Shown in pieces: positions 1-9,548 of a DNA stretch of 64,000 nucleotides (the first letter of the stretch is position 1; each line of letters starts with the position of its first letter). The position numbers and the translations under genes were made by a program. Below the pieces are notes generated by a model. The model was not told the origin of the DNA. It worked only from the letters and a program-made list of their open reading frames with translations, and searched no databases. The stretch lies in contig CAJXUN010000002.1 in NCBI GenBank assembly GCA_913061475.1, positions 1 through 64,000 of the forward strand, written 5' to 3'. This DNA comes from an uncultured Colwellia sp. (GTDB taxonomy: Bacteria > Pseudomonadota > Gammaproteobacteria > Enterobacterales > Alteromonadaceae).

Positions 1-183
1 ATGTGGAACAACCACATGACAAAGGCTCTGCCTTGTATAAATACCCAACAAACTGATGCAAAAACAATCTCGAAAGATCAACAGACCCTAGTCCTTACCG
101 GAGAAAAAGCGATTAGCATAGATAAAGCAGAACAATTTTCACCTGCTAAACTATTTGAATCCAAGGCAGAGGTAAAGCCTTAG
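1..183 (+). CDS. Hypothetical protein, possibly the 3' end of a gene cut by the window edge
   Basis: This reading frame is open from the first base of the window to a TAG stop. An ATG happens to be the first codon, so the true start may lie outside. The 60 residues are polar, with no membrane segment, signal peptide or motif I recognise. No ribosome binding site can be judged. It could be the tail of a larger protein or a chance frame, and I assign no function. Confidence 0.3.
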   Translation: MWNNHMTKALPCINTQQTDAKTISKDQQTLVLTGEKAISIDKAEQFSPAKLFESKAEVKP

Positions 184-288
184 GTTAGCGACCGTTAATT
201 TCAAAAATCACTATATTTTCACTGCTTCAATAGAATGATTAACTTGGGCAACGCTTAAAATATTAAGTTAAATATTGGCGGTTACAGC

Positions 289-1392
289 TTACGCAATAGC
301 GTTTAATGCCGGCGCGGATAATACTATTTCCTCTAAGCGAGTCTGTTGCTGACAAAATAGCTTATACAGCTGTAATTGGTTTTTAGCTCGGACTAAGTTG
401 TGTGTGGCATAACTGGTTTTAAAGTATTTATCACCATTTAAGAAGTCAGTTAAGAACCTAATGCAGAGCATGAAAGGCATGAGTTTGACACCAAATAATA
501 AACTTTTGTGTTCTGCTTCGCTTAATGAACCGTTAAAAGCAGCAATATAAGCATTGGCTAATGCGCTTAAAATATGAAAATTAATCGACATATCCGCTAA
601 TTCAGCACTATCTTCAGCAATAGATGAACAACAACTACGCACCATATCGCCAAAATCATGCATTAAATATCCTGACATACAGGTATCTAAGTCAATAACG
701 GCGGCAGGCTTATTTGTTTCGCGATTAAATAATAAGTTATTAATTTTGGTATCGTTATGAGTGACGCGAAGCGGAAGCTGTTTAATTAATATCGCTATTT
801 CACGGCAAAATGGCTGCTGAGAATCGATAAAGTTAAGCGTGCTTTGCGCTTGTTCAATACGCTCATTGGCGCTTGCTTTAAGTGCTTTTTCTAATTGCGC
901 TAATCGTGCTGATAAGTTATGAAAATCAGGTATGATGTCAGCTAAACGATGGCTGTTAAAATCACTCAATGCGGCGGTAAATTGTGCAAACGAGCTGGCA
1001 ACATCATGCGCTTGTTCGATGTTTTCAATCGATTCTAAGGTTTGGCAATGTTCGACATAGTGCAAACTGCGCCAGTATTCGCCTGCTACTTCTACATGGC
1101 TCTTATGTTCAATACTTTGGTGCTGCCAAATGGGTTGTAAGGCGTATTCATTTGCAAGATATTTTGCTTTTAAGTGCTCGCTGATGAGGTCAGCGTTATC
1201 AGTAACTTGTTGAGGAAATTTAAATACATGCCGATTAAGGCGTTGCAGTACAAAGCGTTTATTGTTTGATTGCACTAAGTATGTGCTGTTGATCAGGCCA
1301 TATCCGAGTGATGTCACTTGACAGTTTTCTAAAGCATAACCAAATTTAGTTAAGACTAATGACAAAGATTTATTTTCGTGAGAGAGGGTCAT
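289..1392 (-). CDS. APH-family sugar kinase, NahK-like (N-acetylhexosamine kinase-like)
   Basis: The 367-residue protein has the aminoglycoside-phosphotransferase/choline-kinase fold. The catalytic loop THNDTKINNLLF lies near residue 210 and is followed by the metal-binding segment AVIDLDTCMSGYLMHDFGD. This loop and the IDLDT motif resemble N-acetylhexosamine 1-kinase (NahK), which phosphorylates GlcNAc/GalNAc at C1, more than antibiotic-modifying enzymes. The N-terminal lobe (GYGLINSTYLVQ, then FVLQRLN) fits the nucleotide-binding region. The ATG start has only a weak upstream purine stretch. It stands alone: the downstream neighbour on the same strand is unrelated and no hexosamine pathway genes flank it, so the substrate is an inference. 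Other small-molecule kinases of the family remain possible. Confidence 0.75.
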   Translation of the reverse strand: MTLSHENKSLSLVLTKFGYALENCQVTSLGYGLINSTYLVQSNNKRFVLQRLNRHVFKFPQQVTDNADLISEHLKAKYLANEYALQPIWQHQSIEHKSHVEVAGEYWRSLHYVEHCQTLESIENIEQAHDVASSFAQFTAALSDFNSHRLADIIPDFHNLSARLAQLEKALKASANERIEQAQSTLNFIDSQQPFCREIAILIKQLPLRVTHNDTKINNLLFNRETNKPAAVIDLDTCMSGYLMHDFGDMVRSCCSSIAEDSAELADMSINFHILSALANAYIAAFNGSLSEAEHKSLLFGVKLMPFMLCIRFLTDFLNGDKYFKTSYATHNLVRAKNQLQLYKLFCQQQTRLEEIVLSAPALNAIA

Positions 1393-1504
1393 TCTAATTG
1401 GATTTACTCTTGGCTGATTTTACACATACATGCGCCTAACTTTAGCCATATGGTAAGGCATAGCTAACCGTATGGGAAGTTATTCATTGCGGTGTTCACC
1501 AAAA

Positions 1505-2893
1505 CTAACCTTCCTGTGGTTGAATGGGTAATGAAATAATGAAACAAGCACCAGACTGTTCCACCTGTTCAGTTAATTCACTTTCATGATTTTTTATGGC
1601 GCTACTTAATGGACTTTGGAAGCTGCAATCTGCTCTATTTTTTGCGTGAATAGTTCCATCGTGCCAATGAATAATTTTTGCGGTGATTGCGAGCCCTAAG
1701 CCAAAGTGTCCTAATTCTCGAGAACGATCGACGTCGAGTTTTACAAAGGGAGCAAAAATGCTATCGATACTTTCTTTTGGGATCCCTTTGCCGTCATCTT
1801 CGACGGTGATGTATAAATGATGACCTTTTTGATACGTTGCAATGACGACATGGCTTTGTGCATATTGCACAGCATTACCGAGCAAGTTCTGAATAGCGCG
1901 GTAGCACCAATGAAAATCTAACGACAAATTAATCGGTTGTTTGATAAATTCAGCACTGGCTTGATAGGTCAGTTCAACCTTATGCTGCTCAGCAAGTGAT
2001 TGAAAGTCAGCGCAGAGGGTAGTGAGGAAATCATTAACGTTAATTAACTCACGTTTTAAGCTAAAACCTTGACGCTCCATACCGGCATATTCTAAAAATG
2101 CTGAAGTCATGTCTTCCATGCGGGTTAGCTCTGTTTCCATACGGGCAAGGTAGTGATTTTTTTTCTCAATATCTTGGGCGTCAATCGCGGCTTCAACACC
2201 GAAGCGCAAACAAGACATGGGCGTGCGGATATCATGCGACATACTGCGGGCCAGAATTTTGTTATCGGCGACTAACTTTTCAATTTGCGTTGCCATGCGA
2301 TTAAAGCTGTTTTCTAACAAGCTAATATATGAAAAACGACTCAGTGGCATACGGGCGGTTAGGTTTCCTGCACCAATTTGGGCCGCGGTATTGGTTAATA
2401 AGTATAAGCGACGCGTTAATGGAAATAACCAGGCTAATAGGATAATGCAAACCCCTAAATAAAGTATCGTGGTAAGCAAAATATTAATATTTTGATTTTC
2501 GACTTCTATTTCGGGTAAGGATAATTGCAGGACATAATCTGGATGTAGCGATAATTTTTTTAATAAATAGGGATGGCTTTCTGATGCTAGCAATAAGCCG
2601 CCAGTTTGGGTTAATTGACGACTGAGTTCATTAGGTAAGGCAATGTTTTCGCTTTTATCTAACTGTAATGTTATTTGATAGGCTTGGCTTAATTCTTCGC
2701 TAAAAGCCATTAGGCTTTCGCTGTTAGTCGCTGAAAGTTGCTGATCAAAACCCTCTATTAGCTGATGATAAATGGCATATTCACTTTGTGCGTGTTCAGG
2801 CTCCTGCTTGGCAACAATTTTATCTAAGCCCCAAGTAATAATAAACAGTGAGCCGATAACGGTTAAAATAATACTGATGTATAAACGACGCAT
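1505..2893 (-). CDS. Two-component sensor histidine kinase, RstB-like
   Basis: The 462-residue inner-membrane kinase has a membrane segment at about residues 5-24, a periplasmic domain to about 136, a second membrane segment at about 137-158 and a HAMP linker to about 213. The dimerisation helix carries the phosphorylated His220 in MSHDIRTPMSC. The ATPase domain shows an N-box (LLGNAVQYA), a G1 box (VEDDGKGIP) and a G2 box (GHFGLGLAI). Its start lies two bases after the stop of the response regulator gene, so the two are surely co-transcribed and form a cognate pair. The signal sensed is unknown. The neighbouring MipA/OmpV and DUF3019 genes suggest envelope or periplasmic stress, which is inference. 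Confidence 0.93.
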   Translation of the reverse strand: MRRLYISIILTVIGSLFIITWGLDKIVAKQEPEHAQSEYAIYHQLIEGFDQQLSATNSESLMAFSEELSQAYQITLQLDKSENIALPNELSRQLTQTGGLLLASESHPYLLKKLSLHPDYVLQLSLPEIEVENQNINILLTTILYLGVCIILLAWLFPLTRRLYLLTNTAAQIGAGNLTARMPLSRFSYISLLENSFNRMATQIEKLVADNKILARSMSHDIRTPMSCLRFGVEAAIDAQDIEKKNHYLARMETELTRMEDMTSAFLEYAGMERQGFSLKRELINVNDFLTTLCADFQSLAEQHKVELTYQASAEFIKQPINLSLDFHWCYRAIQNLLGNAVQYAQSHVVIATYQKGHHLYITVEDDGKGIPKESIDSIFAPFVKLDVDRSRELGHFGLGLAITAKIIHWHDGTIHAKNRADCSFQSPLSSAIKNHESELTEQVEQSGACFIISLPIQPQEG

Positions 2894-2895
2894 GG

Positions 2896-3615
2896 CTAGC
2901 TGTTTTTCTCTACTTCATCATCCCATGCATCAGCAACAAATAAATAGCCTTTACCCCATACTGTTTTGAATTTTTTTGGTTTTTGCGGATCGTCATTAAA
3001 TATTTTACGCAGCGTTGATAGCATGACGTCAAAGCGACGATCTTGTCCGTCATACTCTCTATTTTTTAAGGCTTTGAATACAGTATCGCGATCAACAACT
3101 TCACCAGCATGATTTGCCAAGAAACATAAAAATGCGAAGAGGCTGGTTGAAAGCTCAATTTCGACATCTTGATAAGTGACACGGTTTGCTTCAATGTTGA
3201 TTAACAGTCCACCATGCTGGATATCTGAAGAAGTAGGAACAACGGGGGTTGTTTGTTTTAATGCACCTGAAATTCTTGCTAATAATGCTCTTGGTCGTAC
3301 GGGTTTTATGACATAGTCGTTTGCGCCAGCTTCTAGGCCGATAACTTCATCAAACTCGTCAGCGCGGGCGGTTAGCATAATAATGGGGGTTTGCATTTTT
3401 TGTCGAATTTGGCGGCAAACTTCAATGCCATTTAAACCGGGTAGCATGACATCAAGTAACACTAAGTCTGCTTGAAAGTCTTCAAGACAAGCGATAACTT
3501 CGTCACCACGTGTACAATGTTTGACGATAAATCCTTGCTCAGTTAAATATTCACGCACCCAATCGCCTAAGGTTAAGTCGTCTTCAACTAATAAAATTTG
3601 CTTTGATTCACTCAT
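2896..3615 (-). CDS. OmpR/RstA-family response regulator
   Basis: The 239-residue protein has a receiver domain (QILLVEDD near residues 6-13, phospho-acceptor Asp55 in LVLLDVMLPG, conserved Thr in MLTARAD, Lys in YVIKPVRP). It ends in a winged-helix DNA-binding domain (LLINIEANRVTY to KTVWGKGYLF). The start chosen is the ATG opening MSESKQILL. The frame stays open about 150 bases further upstream, but that extension overlaps the DUF3019 gene and adds nothing typical of the family. It lies between the DUF3019 gene and the kinase gene in a four-gene operon and probably controls that operon or envelope genes. The RstA resemblance is by motif only. Confidence 0.93.
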   Translation of the reverse strand: MSESKQILLVEDDLTLGDWVREYLTEQGFIVKHCTRGDEVIACLEDFQADLVLLDVMLPGLNGIEVCRQIRQKMQTPIIMLTARADEFDEVIGLEAGANDYVIKPVRPRALLARISGALKQTTPVVPTSSDIQHGGLLINIEANRVTYQDVEIELSTSLFAFLCFLANHAGEVVDRDTVFKALKNREYDGQDRRFDVMLSTLRKIFNDDPQKPKKFKTVWGKGYLFVADAWDDEVEKNS

Positions 3616-3625
3616 GATAACTCTC

Positions 3626-4039
3626 TTAAAACAAACGCCAGCGACGTTTTCTAGGTGATGCTTTATGTACCCAACTGACTTCGATAAGGGTATGTGCGAT
3701 GACTTGCTCTTGGTCATATGCAACCAATTTATATTGCACGCTTTTACTGGACTCAAATTCAAACGTTGTAACGTTTTGTTGTTGGTTATACCAGCAGTCT
3801 AGCGCTTTATTTTCGCCAACTTGATAAAGACAATAGTTGCCTTTAATTGGCGTCTTCCAACGTAAGGTTACGGTAGCAAAACATTGTCGTCCTTGGGTTA
3901 ATGTAATACATTTAGCCGGCATGGCTGACAGTGCCGTATTGGCAATCATTTCGGCAGGCTCTTGCTGTGCAGAAACCGTAAATGACGTGCTTAATGCACA
4001 TATCAATAAGACAATTCCTATGTCCCATTTAGAATACAT
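3626..4039 (-). CDS. DUF3019 family periplasmic protein
   Basis: The 137-residue protein has a signal peptide (hydrophobic residues about 6-24, cleavage near VSAQQ). Its body holds paired cysteines around AKCITLTQGRQCF and NYCLYQ/DCWYNQ, which could form disulfides. The pattern matches DUF3019, a family I know from Shewanella and Colwellia next to a response regulator and a MipA/OmpV protein. The gene starts inside the last 11 bases of the mipA-like gene and ends 10 bases before the regulator, so translation is probably coupled. Its function is not established; a periplasmic accessory or signal-input role for the adjacent two-component system is inference. Confidence 0.8.
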   Translation of the reverse strand: MYSKWDIGIVLLICALSTSFTVSAQQEPAEMIANTALSAMPAKCITLTQGRQCFATVTLRWKTPIKGNYCLYQVGENKALDCWYNQQQNVTTFEFESSKSVQYKLVAYDQEQVIAHTLIEVSWVHKASPRKRRWRLF

Positions 4040-4892
4040 ATACCACCCCTAACATGATCTGAGTTACGTGTTGGGTGTCTACTAGCGGACTTTCTTTTGT
4101 GCTTTTTGAATAATAACTATGGGTTATACCACCAGAAAATGACCACTTTTTAGAGATAGGGTGCTGGGCAAATAATTCTAGCTGTAAGCGATTACCAGCG
4201 TCAGATTCATGGTATGGACGTGCAGCGCTCACCTCATTTGAGTTTACACCGTAATAATAGTCCATGACTTTTTCAGAGTAATGGGTGTATCCAGTGCTCA
4301 GGTAAATGTCCCAATTTCGATAAGGCAATACATAGCTATAAAATACATCAATAATCCAGCCATTGGCGTCACTTAATGGCGCCAAGGTGGCAAAGTCGAC
4401 AGATAATACCGAATTACGGTGATACCTTGAATAGCGTAAACCAATACCTTCGCCAGCTGAGCGCTCTTTTAGACCGGCTAAGGTTGGAATATCTTTGTCG
4501 GCATTTTCAATAATATCTTTTGGGGTATAGCTGGAAATATAGGTTTTACTGATAATATCCAGCTCCCATTCGGGTGTGACAACCAGTTGGTAGCCCAATT
4601 CTGCACCTTGTAGCAACCCTGACGTGCGTCGGTGATTGGATTGAATGAAAAAGCCCTTGTAATAAACATCGAGTAATAAGGAAATACCGAGGTAATCGAG
4701 AGGGTCTTCTTGATCTTTGCCTTTGAGTAATGACGGATTATAAATAGCAGATATATTCCCCATGGCTTGCCAACTAAAGGTTTCATTGAATACGGTTGTT
4801 TCGTTTTCGGGGATTTTTTCATTGGCAAGGCTAAAAAAAGCACTGGCAAATAACATCATACCAAGCAGTACGAGAAAGCATTTAGCTCGCAT
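4029..4892 (-). CDS. MipA/OmpV family outer-membrane protein
   Basis: The 287-residue protein has a signal peptide (residues about 1-23, ending SAFFSLA) followed by alternating amphipathic strands. It ends in a C-terminal aromatic residue (LGVVYVF), as expected of an outer-membrane beta barrel. The sequence (GISLLLDVYYKGFFIQ, GAELGYQLVV, GEGIGLRYSRY) fits the MipA/OmpV family, whose members act as scaffolds or porins. It is the first gene of the operon with the DUF3019 protein and the two-component pair, and overlaps the next gene by 11 bases. Expression is probably under the co-encoded regulator. The transported or bound ligand cannot be read from the sequence. Confidence 0.85.
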   Translation of the reverse strand: MRAKCFLVLLGMMLFASAFFSLANEKIPENETTVFNETFSWQAMGNISAIYNPSLLKGKDQEDPLDYLGISLLLDVYYKGFFIQSNHRRTSGLLQGAELGYQLVVTPEWELDIISKTYISSYTPKDIIENADKDIPTLAGLKERSAGEGIGLRYSRYHRNSVLSVDFATLAPLSDANGWIIDVFYSYVLPYRNWDIYLSTGYTHYSEKVMDYYYGVNSNEVSAARPYHESDAGNRLQLELFAQHPISKKWSFSGGITHSYYSKSTKESPLVDTQHVTQIMLGVVYVF

Positions 4893-5067
4893 AATGAGAC
4901 CTTTGAAGTTTTTGTTTGTGAGTCATCATGTTTTTATTTTTGGTTATATTGTTATTATTTTGAAGTGACATGTTAACAAATGTAGACGCGTTACGGCATA
5001 GCAAGACACTGAAAAAGTGTTTAAAAAATGTAAGCAGATACCTTTACTGATTACTGTCCTAAAATGC

Positions 5068-5898
5068 TTAATGCGCATGCTTTCTCGCTAAACGCTTTAA
5101 GTTATTAATGGCCGCCGATGATTTTGAATAAGCTAAGACAATTTCTCGTGTTAGTTGTAAACCCTCGATAGGCCTAAAAACGATATCTGCTTGCTTAATA
5201 ATTTCACTGTGTGCAGGTAAAAATGCGCAGCCTAAGCCGGCATGAACTAAGCCCAGTGCATAGTCGATAGTGGTGATTTTAGCTCGCACATCAAGACTAA
5301 TGCCCGCTAGTGCTAAGGTGTCTTGTAAATTGCTCCAAGCACTGCAAGGTGTGCGTTGAATAAAGGGCAGGCCGTCTAGTTGTTTGAGCGTTATCGTGTC
5401 GTTTAACGCCAATATGTGGTCATAGGGCAAAGCTAATAAGTAGTCTTCGTGCCACATATCGATATATTGTTCATTTTCAGTTAGCTCATCTTTTAAAATA
5501 ATGCGTGCGTCAACATTTTCGGTATGCGGCATTAAGGTAAGCTCGACATAAGGTTTTGCTGCGGTGAAGTCTTTGAGCAATAAACTCATGCGCTCAACAC
5601 CCAAACCTCGAGTAACCCCCAGATTAAATGGTTGCTTATTGGTTTTCTCGGCAAAAACGGTTTTGATCGCCCCCGCTTGCCCTAATAGCTTTTTGGCTAA
5701 TGGGAAAAGTTTCTTACCTTGTTCGGAAGGGGTTACGCCACGCGCATGACGAATAAAAAGTTTTACATTAAGTTGTTGCTCTAACTGTGCTATTGCCGCC
5801 GATATCGAAGGTTGGGCAATAAAGCAGGCTTTGGCTGCAGCGCTAAAGCTTTTTAGTTCATAGACTGAAATGAAATAATTGAGTGACTTTAAATCCAT
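5068..5898 (-). CDS. LysR-family transcriptional regulator
   Basis: The 276-residue protein has the LysR helix-turn-helix at residues about 1-60 (MDLKSLNYFISVYELKSFSAAA, then ISAAIAQLEQQLNVKLF) and a periplasmic-binding-type effector domain after about residue 90. I start it at the ATG of MDLKSLNYF, the canonical LysR beginning. The longer open frame adds 24 hydrophobic residues and overlaps the divergent gene. It is transcribed away from glutaryl-CoA dehydrogenase across a 128-base intergenic region, the usual arrangement for a LysR activator controlling its neighbour. The effector may be glutarate or a lysine/tryptophan breakdown product, but that is inference from position. Confidence 0.9.
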   Translation of the reverse strand: MDLKSLNYFISVYELKSFSAAAKACFIAQPSISAAIAQLEQQLNVKLFIRHARGVTPSEQGKKLFPLAKKLLGQAGAIKTVFAEKTNKQPFNLGVTRGLGVERMSLLLKDFTAAKPYVELTLMPHTENVDARIILKDELTENEQYIDMWHEDYLLALPYDHILALNDTITLKQLDGLPFIQRTPCSAWSNLQDTLALAGISLDVRAKITTIDYALGLVHAGLGCAFLPAHSEIIKQADIVFRPIEGLQLTREIVLAYSKSSAAINNLKRLARKHAH

Positions 5899-6026
5899 GG
5901 TGATTACGTTTGTATTGATATAGAAAAAAACTATAGCAGATAAAGAAAAAGAATATTTTAACTTTGGCAAGTATTTGCTTATTATTTTTGCACTTTCATT
6001 TTCACACGTTAAAAACAGGTAATTTC

Positions 6027-7220
6027 ATGTCTAATTCAAGCAGTGCAAACCGTCCGTCGTTTAAATGGCAAGATCCTCTTTTATTTGACTCTTTGTTGTC
6101 GGAAGAAGAGCGAATGATCCGGGACAGTGCCCATCAGTATTGTCAGGAAAAACTCATGCCACGGGTTTTAGAGGCCAATCGCAATGAAGTTTTTGATGTG
6201 AAAATTATGCGCGAGTTGGGCGAGTTGGGCTTATTAGGTGCAACGTTGCCAGAAAAATATGGCTGTGCTGGTGTCAACTACGTTACTTACGGGCTAGTTG
6301 CTCGTGAAGTTGAACGTGTAGATAGTGGCTACCGCAGTGCGATGAGTGTGCAATCATCATTGGTTATGCACCCTATTTATGCTTACGGCAGTGAAGAACA
6401 GCGAATGAAATATTTACCAAAACTAGCAACCGGTGAATATATTGGTTGTTTTGGTTTAACTGAGCCTAATTCAGGCTCAGATCCAGCGAGTATGTTAACG
6501 CATGCCAAGCCTGTTGAAGGCGGTTATCGCATGACAGGTAATAAAATGTGGATCACCAATTCACCGGTGGCGGATATTTTTGTTGTTTGGGGCAAACTTG
6601 ATGGCGTTATTCGCGGCTTTATTTTAGAAAAAGGTATGGAAGGATTAAGTGCGCCTAAAATTGAAGGGAAGTTTTCATTACGTGCGTCTATTACCGGTGA
6701 AATCGTTATGGATAATGTTTTTGTGCCAAGCGAAAACTTATTACCTAATGTGAAAGGGCTGTCAGGACCTTTTGGTTGCTTGAACAAGGCTCGTTACGGT
6801 ATCGCTTGGGGCGCATTAGGTGCAGCGGAATTTTGTTGGCATGCCGCCCGTCAATATACCTTAGATCGTGAGCAGTTTGGTCGTCCATTAGCGGCAACGC
6901 AGTTAGTGCAGAAAAAACTAGCCGATATGCAAACCGATATTACCACCGGGTTATTTGCTTGTTTACAGGTTGGTCGTTTAATGGATTCGGGGCAATTGGC
7001 GCCAGAAGCGATCTCACTGATCAAACGCAACTCATGTGGTAAGGCATTAGAAATTGCCCGCATCGCCCGTGATATGCATGGTGGTAACGGTATTGCTGAT
7101 GAATTTCATGTTATTCGCCATATGATGAATCTTGAGGCGGTTAATACCTATGAAGGCACGCATGATATTCATGCCTTAATTCTTGGTAGAGCTCAAACCG
7201 GCTTACAAGCATTTTTCTAA
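6027..7220 (+). CDS. gcdH: Glutaryl-CoA dehydrogenase
   Basis: The 397-residue flavoprotein of the acyl-CoA dehydrogenase fold would oxidise and decarboxylate glutaryl-CoA to crotonyl-CoA in lysine/tryptophan breakdown. Family hallmarks are visible: the N-terminal [18 protein letters not shown], the substrate-facing [12 protein letters not shown] with its arginine, the FAD-binding [14 protein letters not shown] and [15 protein letters not shown] segments, and the catalytic glutamate in [10 protein letters not shown] near the C-terminus. The start is the ATG of [10 protein letters not shown], with AGG upstream. The open frame extends further back but runs into the promoter region. A LysR gene is divergent, and a hairpin terminator follows the stop. 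Confidence 0.93.
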   Translation: MSNSSSANRPSFKWQDPLLFDSLLSEEERMIRDSAHQYCQEKLMPRVLEANRNEVFDVKIMRELGELGLLGATLPEKYGCAGVNYVTYGLVAREVERVDSGYRSAMSVQSSLVMHPIYAYGSEEQRMKYLPKLATGEYIGCFGLTEPNSGSDPASMLTHAKPVEGGYRMTGNKMWITNSPVADIFVVWGKLDGVIRGFILEKGMEGLSAPKIEGKFSLRASITGEIVMDNVFVPSENLLPNVKGLSGPFGCLNKARYGIAWGALGAAEFCWHAARQYTLDREQFGRPLAATQLVQKKLADMQTDITTGLFACLQVGRLMDSGQLAPEAISLIKRNSCGKALEIARIARDMHGGNGIADEFHVIRHMMNLEAVNTYEGTHDIHALILGRAQTGLQAFF

Positions 7221-7234
7221 CAAGGTAATCAAGC

Positions 7235-7258
7235 AAAGGCGTAGTTAATACGCCTTTT
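7235..7258 (+). terminator. Rho-independent terminator after gcdH
   Basis: A perfect 9-base stem (AAAGGCGTA / TACGCCTTT) with a five-base loop runs into a short T stretch. It separates gcdH from the E1 gene, so those two are probably distinct transcripts or joined only by read-through. Confidence 0.75.
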
Positions 7259-7343
7259 GTTTATCTGCTGTTTGCTGAGTTTAATTTGCCTAGCAAAGTT
7301 ATGTGTTAACCACTGCAATAATAAAAATACCCGTGGAGATATG

Positions 7344-9548
7344 ATGTCTGATCGTAATCAATTGGTGAAAGAAAATTTCATCAATTTTGTTCGAGCCCGA
7401 ACTTTACCCGAATCAAGTTGTACTTTAAGTCCGAGTGATGTCGGATTAAATGCTGCTGAGGTTATTGACCTATTCGAAACGCAAGCCATGAGTCGGCATC
7501 TTGATTTGCAGTCGCGTGTGATGCAGAAAAAAGGTCAAAGCTTTTATACTATAGGTAGTTCCGGCCATGAGGGTAACGCTGCTTATGCCAAGGCATTCCG
7601 CCCAACAGATATGGCTTTCTTACATTATCGCAGTGCTGCATTTGTTATCCAACGTGGTAAACAAGTTCCCGGTCAAACGCCGTTATACGACATGTTATTG
7701 TCATTTGCTGCCTCAAAAGATGATCCTATTTCTGGTGGCCGTCATAAAGTGTTGGGTAGCAAAGCCCTGTCGATACCGCCGCAAACTAGTACTATAGCCT
7801 CGCATTTACCTAAAGCGATCGGGGCTGCTTTTAGCATTCCGTTAGCTAAGCGCTTAGGTCATCAAGGTGAAATACCCAACGATGGGGTGATTATTTGTAA
7901 TTTTGGTGATGCTTCGTCAAATCATTCAACAACGCAGGGTGCTATCAACAGCACGGCGTGGGCGGCTTATCAATCGATTCCTATGCCGATTGTTTTTGTT
8001 TGTGAAGATAACGGCATTGGTATTTCAACCTCAACACCTGAAGGTTGGATTGCGGCGAACTATAAAAATAGAGCCGGTTTAATCTACCTTTATTGTGATG
8101 GTTTAAATATTTTAGACACTTATAAAACCGCTAAAGAAGCCGAGCGCATTGCCCGAGAACTACGTAAGCCAGTATTTTTACATGTGCGTACGGTGAGGTT
8201 ACTGGGCCATGCGGGCTCTGATGCTGAATTTGTGTATCGGGATATGGCCGACATCACCGCAACAGAATTTCAAGATCCACTATTACACACCGCACGAATT
8301 ATTTTAGAAAACAATATCTTGGATTCAGAACAACTGATTGAAATTTATCAAAATGTTGAAAGTCGTATTGCCGTTATTGCGCAAAATGCTGCCAGTAAAG
8401 AAAAACTGACATCAGCTGATGAGGTGATGGCCAGCATTGTGCCTGAGCTAACTAAAGCGCGTAGCTCAATCACGGTGAGTGACAAAGCTCGTCAGGAAAT
8501 ATTTAAACATGAAAAACATAACCTCGCTAAAAAACAGCATTTAGCCAAACTGATCAATTGGGCGCTGATGGACTTAATGGCTGAGTATCCAAGCATTGTT
8601 ATGTGTGGAGAGGATATTGGCAAAAAAGGTGGTGTTTATAACGTGACCGCGAAATTATGCGAGCGCTTTGGCAAAAACCGAGTCATTAATACTTTATTAG
8701 ATGAACAAACGATTTTAGGTACCGCGATTGGCTTGGCGCATAATGGCTTCCTACCTATGCCTGAAATTCAATTTTTAGCGTATGTCCATAACGCTGAAGA
8801 TCAAATTCGTGGTGAAGCGGCCACCTTGCCGTTTTTCTCTAATGGTCAGTTTACTAACCCTATGGTGGTCCGAATTGCCGGACTTGCCTACCAAAAAGGC
8901 TTTGGTGGTCATTTTCACAATGATAACTCGTTTGCGGTATTTCGTGATATTCCGGGCTTAATTATTGCCTGTCCATCCAATGGTGCAGACGCGGTTGAAA
9001 TGATGCGAGCAAGCGTGCGTTTAGCACAAGAGCAACAACGTATGGTGATATTTTTAGAGCCTATCGCCTTGTATATGACCAAAGACTTGCACGAAGAGGG
9101 GGATGGTTTATGGACTTATGAATATCAGCCGCCAGCATTGAAAAGCCGTGATATTGACCTAGGGGTTAAAGTTGCAGGCACAGGCAAGCAGCTGTGTATT
9201 TTAACTTACGGTAATGGCAATTATTTATCTCGCCAAGCACAAGCTAAATTAGCAGAGCAGGGCATTGAGGCGCGAGTTGTTGATTTACGTTGGTTGGCAC
9301 CGCTCGATGAACGCGGAATTTTGGCACAAGTTAACGAGTGCGAGGGTGTACTTATTGTTGATGAATGTCGTCAAACCGGTTCAATTAGTGAAGCTTTAGT
9401 GACCTTGATTCATGAACAGGCTAGCGTAATGCCGAAACTAAAACGAGTGACTGCCAGTGATAGTTTTATTCCACTAGGCGCCGCGGCGTATGAAGTGCTG
9501 CCGTCAGTTGACAATATTATTGCTGCGGCAATGGAGATCTGCCAATGA
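7344..9548 (+). CDS. Fused alpha-beta 2-oxoacid dehydrogenase E1 component (thiamine diphosphate enzyme)
   Basis: The 734-residue protein joins both E1 subunits in one chain. Residues about 1-370 are the alpha part, with the thiamine-diphosphate/Mg motif (NFGDASSNHSTTQGAINS ... EDNGIGIS). Residues about 400-734 are the beta part (MCGEDIGKKGGVYNVTAKL, LLDEQTILGTAIGLA, PEIQFLAYVHNAEDQIRGE). Such enzymes decarboxylate a 2-oxoacid and pass the acyl group to lipoyl-E2. I prefer the second ATG of the pair because GGAG then lies at proper spacing. No E2 or E3 gene is nearby. It overlaps the next gene by four bases (ATGA), so the acyltransferase-like protein is its likely partner. The substrate is unknown; branched-chain 2-oxoacids are possible. 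Confidence 0.88.
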   Translation: MSDRNQLVKENFINFVRARTLPESSCTLSPSDVGLNAAEVIDLFETQAMSRHLDLQSRVMQKKGQSFYTIGSSGHEGNAAYAKAFRPTDMAFLHYRSAAFVIQRGKQVPGQTPLYDMLLSFAASKDDPISGGRHKVLGSKALSIPPQTSTIASHLPKAIGAAFSIPLAKRLGHQGEIPNDGVIICNFGDASSNHSTTQGAINSTAWAAYQSIPMPIVFVCEDNGIGISTSTPEGWIAANYKNRAGLIYLYCDGLNILDTYKTAKEAERIARELRKPVFLHVRTVRLLGHAGSDAEFVYRDMADITATEFQDPLLHTARIILENNILDSEQLIEIYQNVESRIAVIAQNAASKEKLTSADEVMASIVPELTKARSSITVSDKARQEIFKHEKHNLAKKQHLAKLINWALMDLMAEYPSIVMCGEDIGKKGGVYNVTAKLCERFGKNRVINTLLDEQTILGTAIGLAHNGFLPMPEIQFLAYVHNAEDQIRGEAATLPFFSNGQFTNPMVVRIAGLAYQKGFGGHFHNDNSFAVFRDIPGLIIACPSNGADAVEMMRASVRLAQEQQRMVIFLEPIALYMTKDLHEEGDGLWTYEYQPPALKSRDIDLGVKVAGTGKQLCILTYGNGNYLSRQAQAKLAEQGIEARVVDLRWLAPLDERGILAQVNECEGVLIVDECRQTGSISEALVTLIHEQASVMPKLKRVTASDSFIPLGAAAYEVLPSVDNIIAAAMEICQ

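Noticed and set aside
3616-3762. Upstream extension of the response regulator frame
   Set aside because: It overlaps the DUF3019 gene, and the receiver domain begins normally at the later ATG.
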